This document shows positions 13,590 through 14,794 of a stretch of DNA of 14,794 bases, in pieces. Origin of the DNA: an uncultured Alphaproteobacteria bacterium (GTDB lineage: Bacteria > Pseudomonadota > Alphaproteobacteria > Rs-D84). Made by a program: the position numbers and the translations under genes. The notes under the pieces were generated by a model, which searched no databases, was not told the origin of the DNA, and worked only from the letters and a program-made list of their open reading frames with translations. Position 1 is the stretch's first letter. Every line of letters begins with the position of its first letter. Where the stretch lies: assembly GCA_937888635.1 (NCBI GenBank), contig CALARG010000005.1, forward strand, positions 1 to 14,794, given 5' to 3'.

Positions 13590-14794
13590 ATGAAGGTCAG
13601 GACAATTTCATTTTTAACGGGTATTTTTGCGCCTTTGGCGGTACTTGCCGCGAACGAAGGTGTTCCCGCATATTATCAAGCGACCGCCGCGCCAAATGCA
13701 AACCAGGCGGCCTATGAACGTTATGCAGCCCGTGGATACACAAAATATGTTGGCCAGTCTGGATCAAAGCAGGTTTTAAATTCTCAAACATATTCGTACC
13801 AGGTTCCGCGTCCCCAGGCACCAACGATTGCGGGTACAATGACCCCAAATGGTATTGCGCTGCCGGCGGAAAATGAACACGCAACACACATTTACGCGGG
13901 CTATTCGCGTCGTTTTGCAGATTTTGAATTTGAAACGGGTGTAAATTCCATTCTGGAATGGGACGACATGATTTGGAACGAAATTCGTGTTGGTGCCAAA
14001 CATAATTTCAGTCTGCGTAATTTTGATATGTCTGTATTTGGTGAATATGCCTATGGTGATATGTCGCATGGCGGATTATCCATGGACTATGACCTGAAAC
14101 CTTTTGACGAAGCAGACCAGACATACGGTATTTTTACAATTTCCATGGGTGACCAATCGGGGCGCAGCAATCATTTCCGTTTTGGAATATCTGCGCATCA
14201 TGTATGGGATATTGGCGGATGGAAATTGTCGCCAACATTTGGCTATGAAATATTCAAGCATAACCTGGAAATGTCCAACCATTACTATCCAAACCCTGGG
14301 GTTTATCTGCCATTAATGACGGACAAAGGGGAATATGTCTTTGGTGATGATGTTGGTAATTATTATTCGGTTATTCCGGGCACCGCAACCCCTGATACCT
14401 GGTACCAGGTGTGCATGTCCCCCGAAGATATCAAGGTTGTCACAAATTCACCAAACGGTTATTACGATGGCTTTGGCCAGTTGGGCGATACGCTCTACAC
14501 CGGCGACTATGAAATTGCGATGGGTACGGTTCCATGGGGTGTAAATGCCGGTGAATGCGTAATTATTGGTGGTGACGGCCCCGTTATTGTAGAAGGGACA
14601 ACGCATATCTATAACACAACTTGGTCTGGATTTTTTGTTGGTTTGGAAATTGAAAAGCAGATGACATTAAAAGATAATCTGCGCATGTATGTTCAGTTTG
14701 GTCTGCCCAAATATTCATCCGAAGGTATCTGGCCAAATCGTACCGACTGGCAACAGAACCCCAGTTTCCTGGACGAAGGCAGCAATGGCGCATA
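13590..14794 (+). CDS. Probable outer-membrane beta-barrel protein, 3' end outside the window
   Basis: The frame is open from ATG at 13590 to the right edge, giving 401 residues without a stop. A signal peptide (MKVRTISFLTGIFAPLAVLA, cleavage near residue 20) is followed by an Ala/Gln/Tyr-rich stretch (21-90). From about 98 the protein shows alternating amphipathic strands rich in aromatic residues and glycine (THIYAGYSRRF, FEFETGVNS, EIRVGAKHNF, FDMSVFGEYAYGD, KLSPTFGYEIF). It continues with SGFFVGLEIEKQ and LRMYVQFGLPKY, as in outer-membrane barrels. The later DNLRMYV...WPNRTDW region reminds me weakly of omptin-type barrels, but I cannot place omptin catalytic residues, so protease activity is not claimed. 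Two cysteines (275, 323) lie in a probable extracellular loop. There is no Shine-Dalgarno sequence before the ATG. It diverges from hemW across a 93-base gap. Confidence 0.85.
   Translation, partial: MKVRTISFLTGIFAPLAVLAANEGVPAYYQATAAPNANQAAYERYAARGYTKYVGQSGSKQVLNSQTYSYQVPRPQAPTIAGTMTPNGIALPAENEHATHIYAGYSRRFADFEFETGVNSILEWDDMIWNEIRVGAKHNFSLRNFDMSVFGEYAYGDMSHGGLSMDYDLKPFDEADQTYGIFTISMGDQSGRSNHFRFGISAHHVWDIGGWKLSPTFGYEIFKHNLEMSNHYYPNPGVYLPLMTDKGEYVFGDDVGNYYSVIPGTATPDTWYQVCMSPEDIKVVTNSPNGYYDGFGQLGDTLYTGDYEIAMGTVPWGVNAGECVIIGGDGPVIVEGTTHIYNTTWSGFFVGLEIEKQMTLKDNLRMYVQFGLPKYSSEGIWPNRTDWQQNPSFLDEGSNGA

Overview
The window looks like chromosomal DNA of a Gram-negative bacterium. It encodes an outer-membrane-type lipoprotein, several proteins with signal peptides, a probable outer-membrane beta-barrel, an IHF-alpha-like protein and HemW. 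Base composition is moderately AT-rich. Codon use in the larger genes favours GCG, CGT and TTG. My best guess is an uncultured, possibly host-associated, alphaproteobacterium; this is inference, since no rRNA or marker protein in the window settles it. I see no insertion sequence, phage gene, CRISPR array or att-like repeat.

Layout. Positions 1-324 hold the 3' end of an unrecognised gene with its terminator. Positions 496-2085 (minus) encode a phospholipase D/ClsC-type lipoprotein read from a TTG start. Positions 2276-6789 (plus) carry the most distinctive part of the window: two tandem paralogous genes for secreted, cysteine-rich proteins of about 730 residues. Each has its own extended -10 promoter and its own terminator. 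Then come a small MerT-like membrane protein (minus) and, divergent from it, a DUF3419-like methyltransferase-fold gene (plus) whose promoter runs almost into its start codon. A tRNA-Arg(CCU) (minus) and a 573-residue orphan cytoplasmic protein (plus) follow, also from divergent promoters. Next is an IHF-alpha-like gene, convergent with a hemW - M13 metallopeptidase operon (minus). The window ends inside a probable outer-membrane beta-barrel gene (plus, from 13590), still open at the right edge.

How the genes relate. Most units are single genes with a recognisable sigma70-type promoter and an intrinsic terminator. The only clear operon is hemW followed by the M13 peptidase gene. Five products are probably cell-envelope or exported proteins: the PLD lipoprotein, the two Cys-rich proteins, the M13 peptidase and the beta-barrel. 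The MerT-like protein is an inner-membrane protein. The candidate undescribed element is the Cys-rich pair. Its conserved core carries a recurring C-x3-(aromatic or aliphatic)-x2-C unit, including four cysteines at exact seven-residue spacing. Eighteen core cysteines are conserved between the copies, while the Ala/Arg/Ser/Thr-rich N-terminal segment has diverged almost completely.
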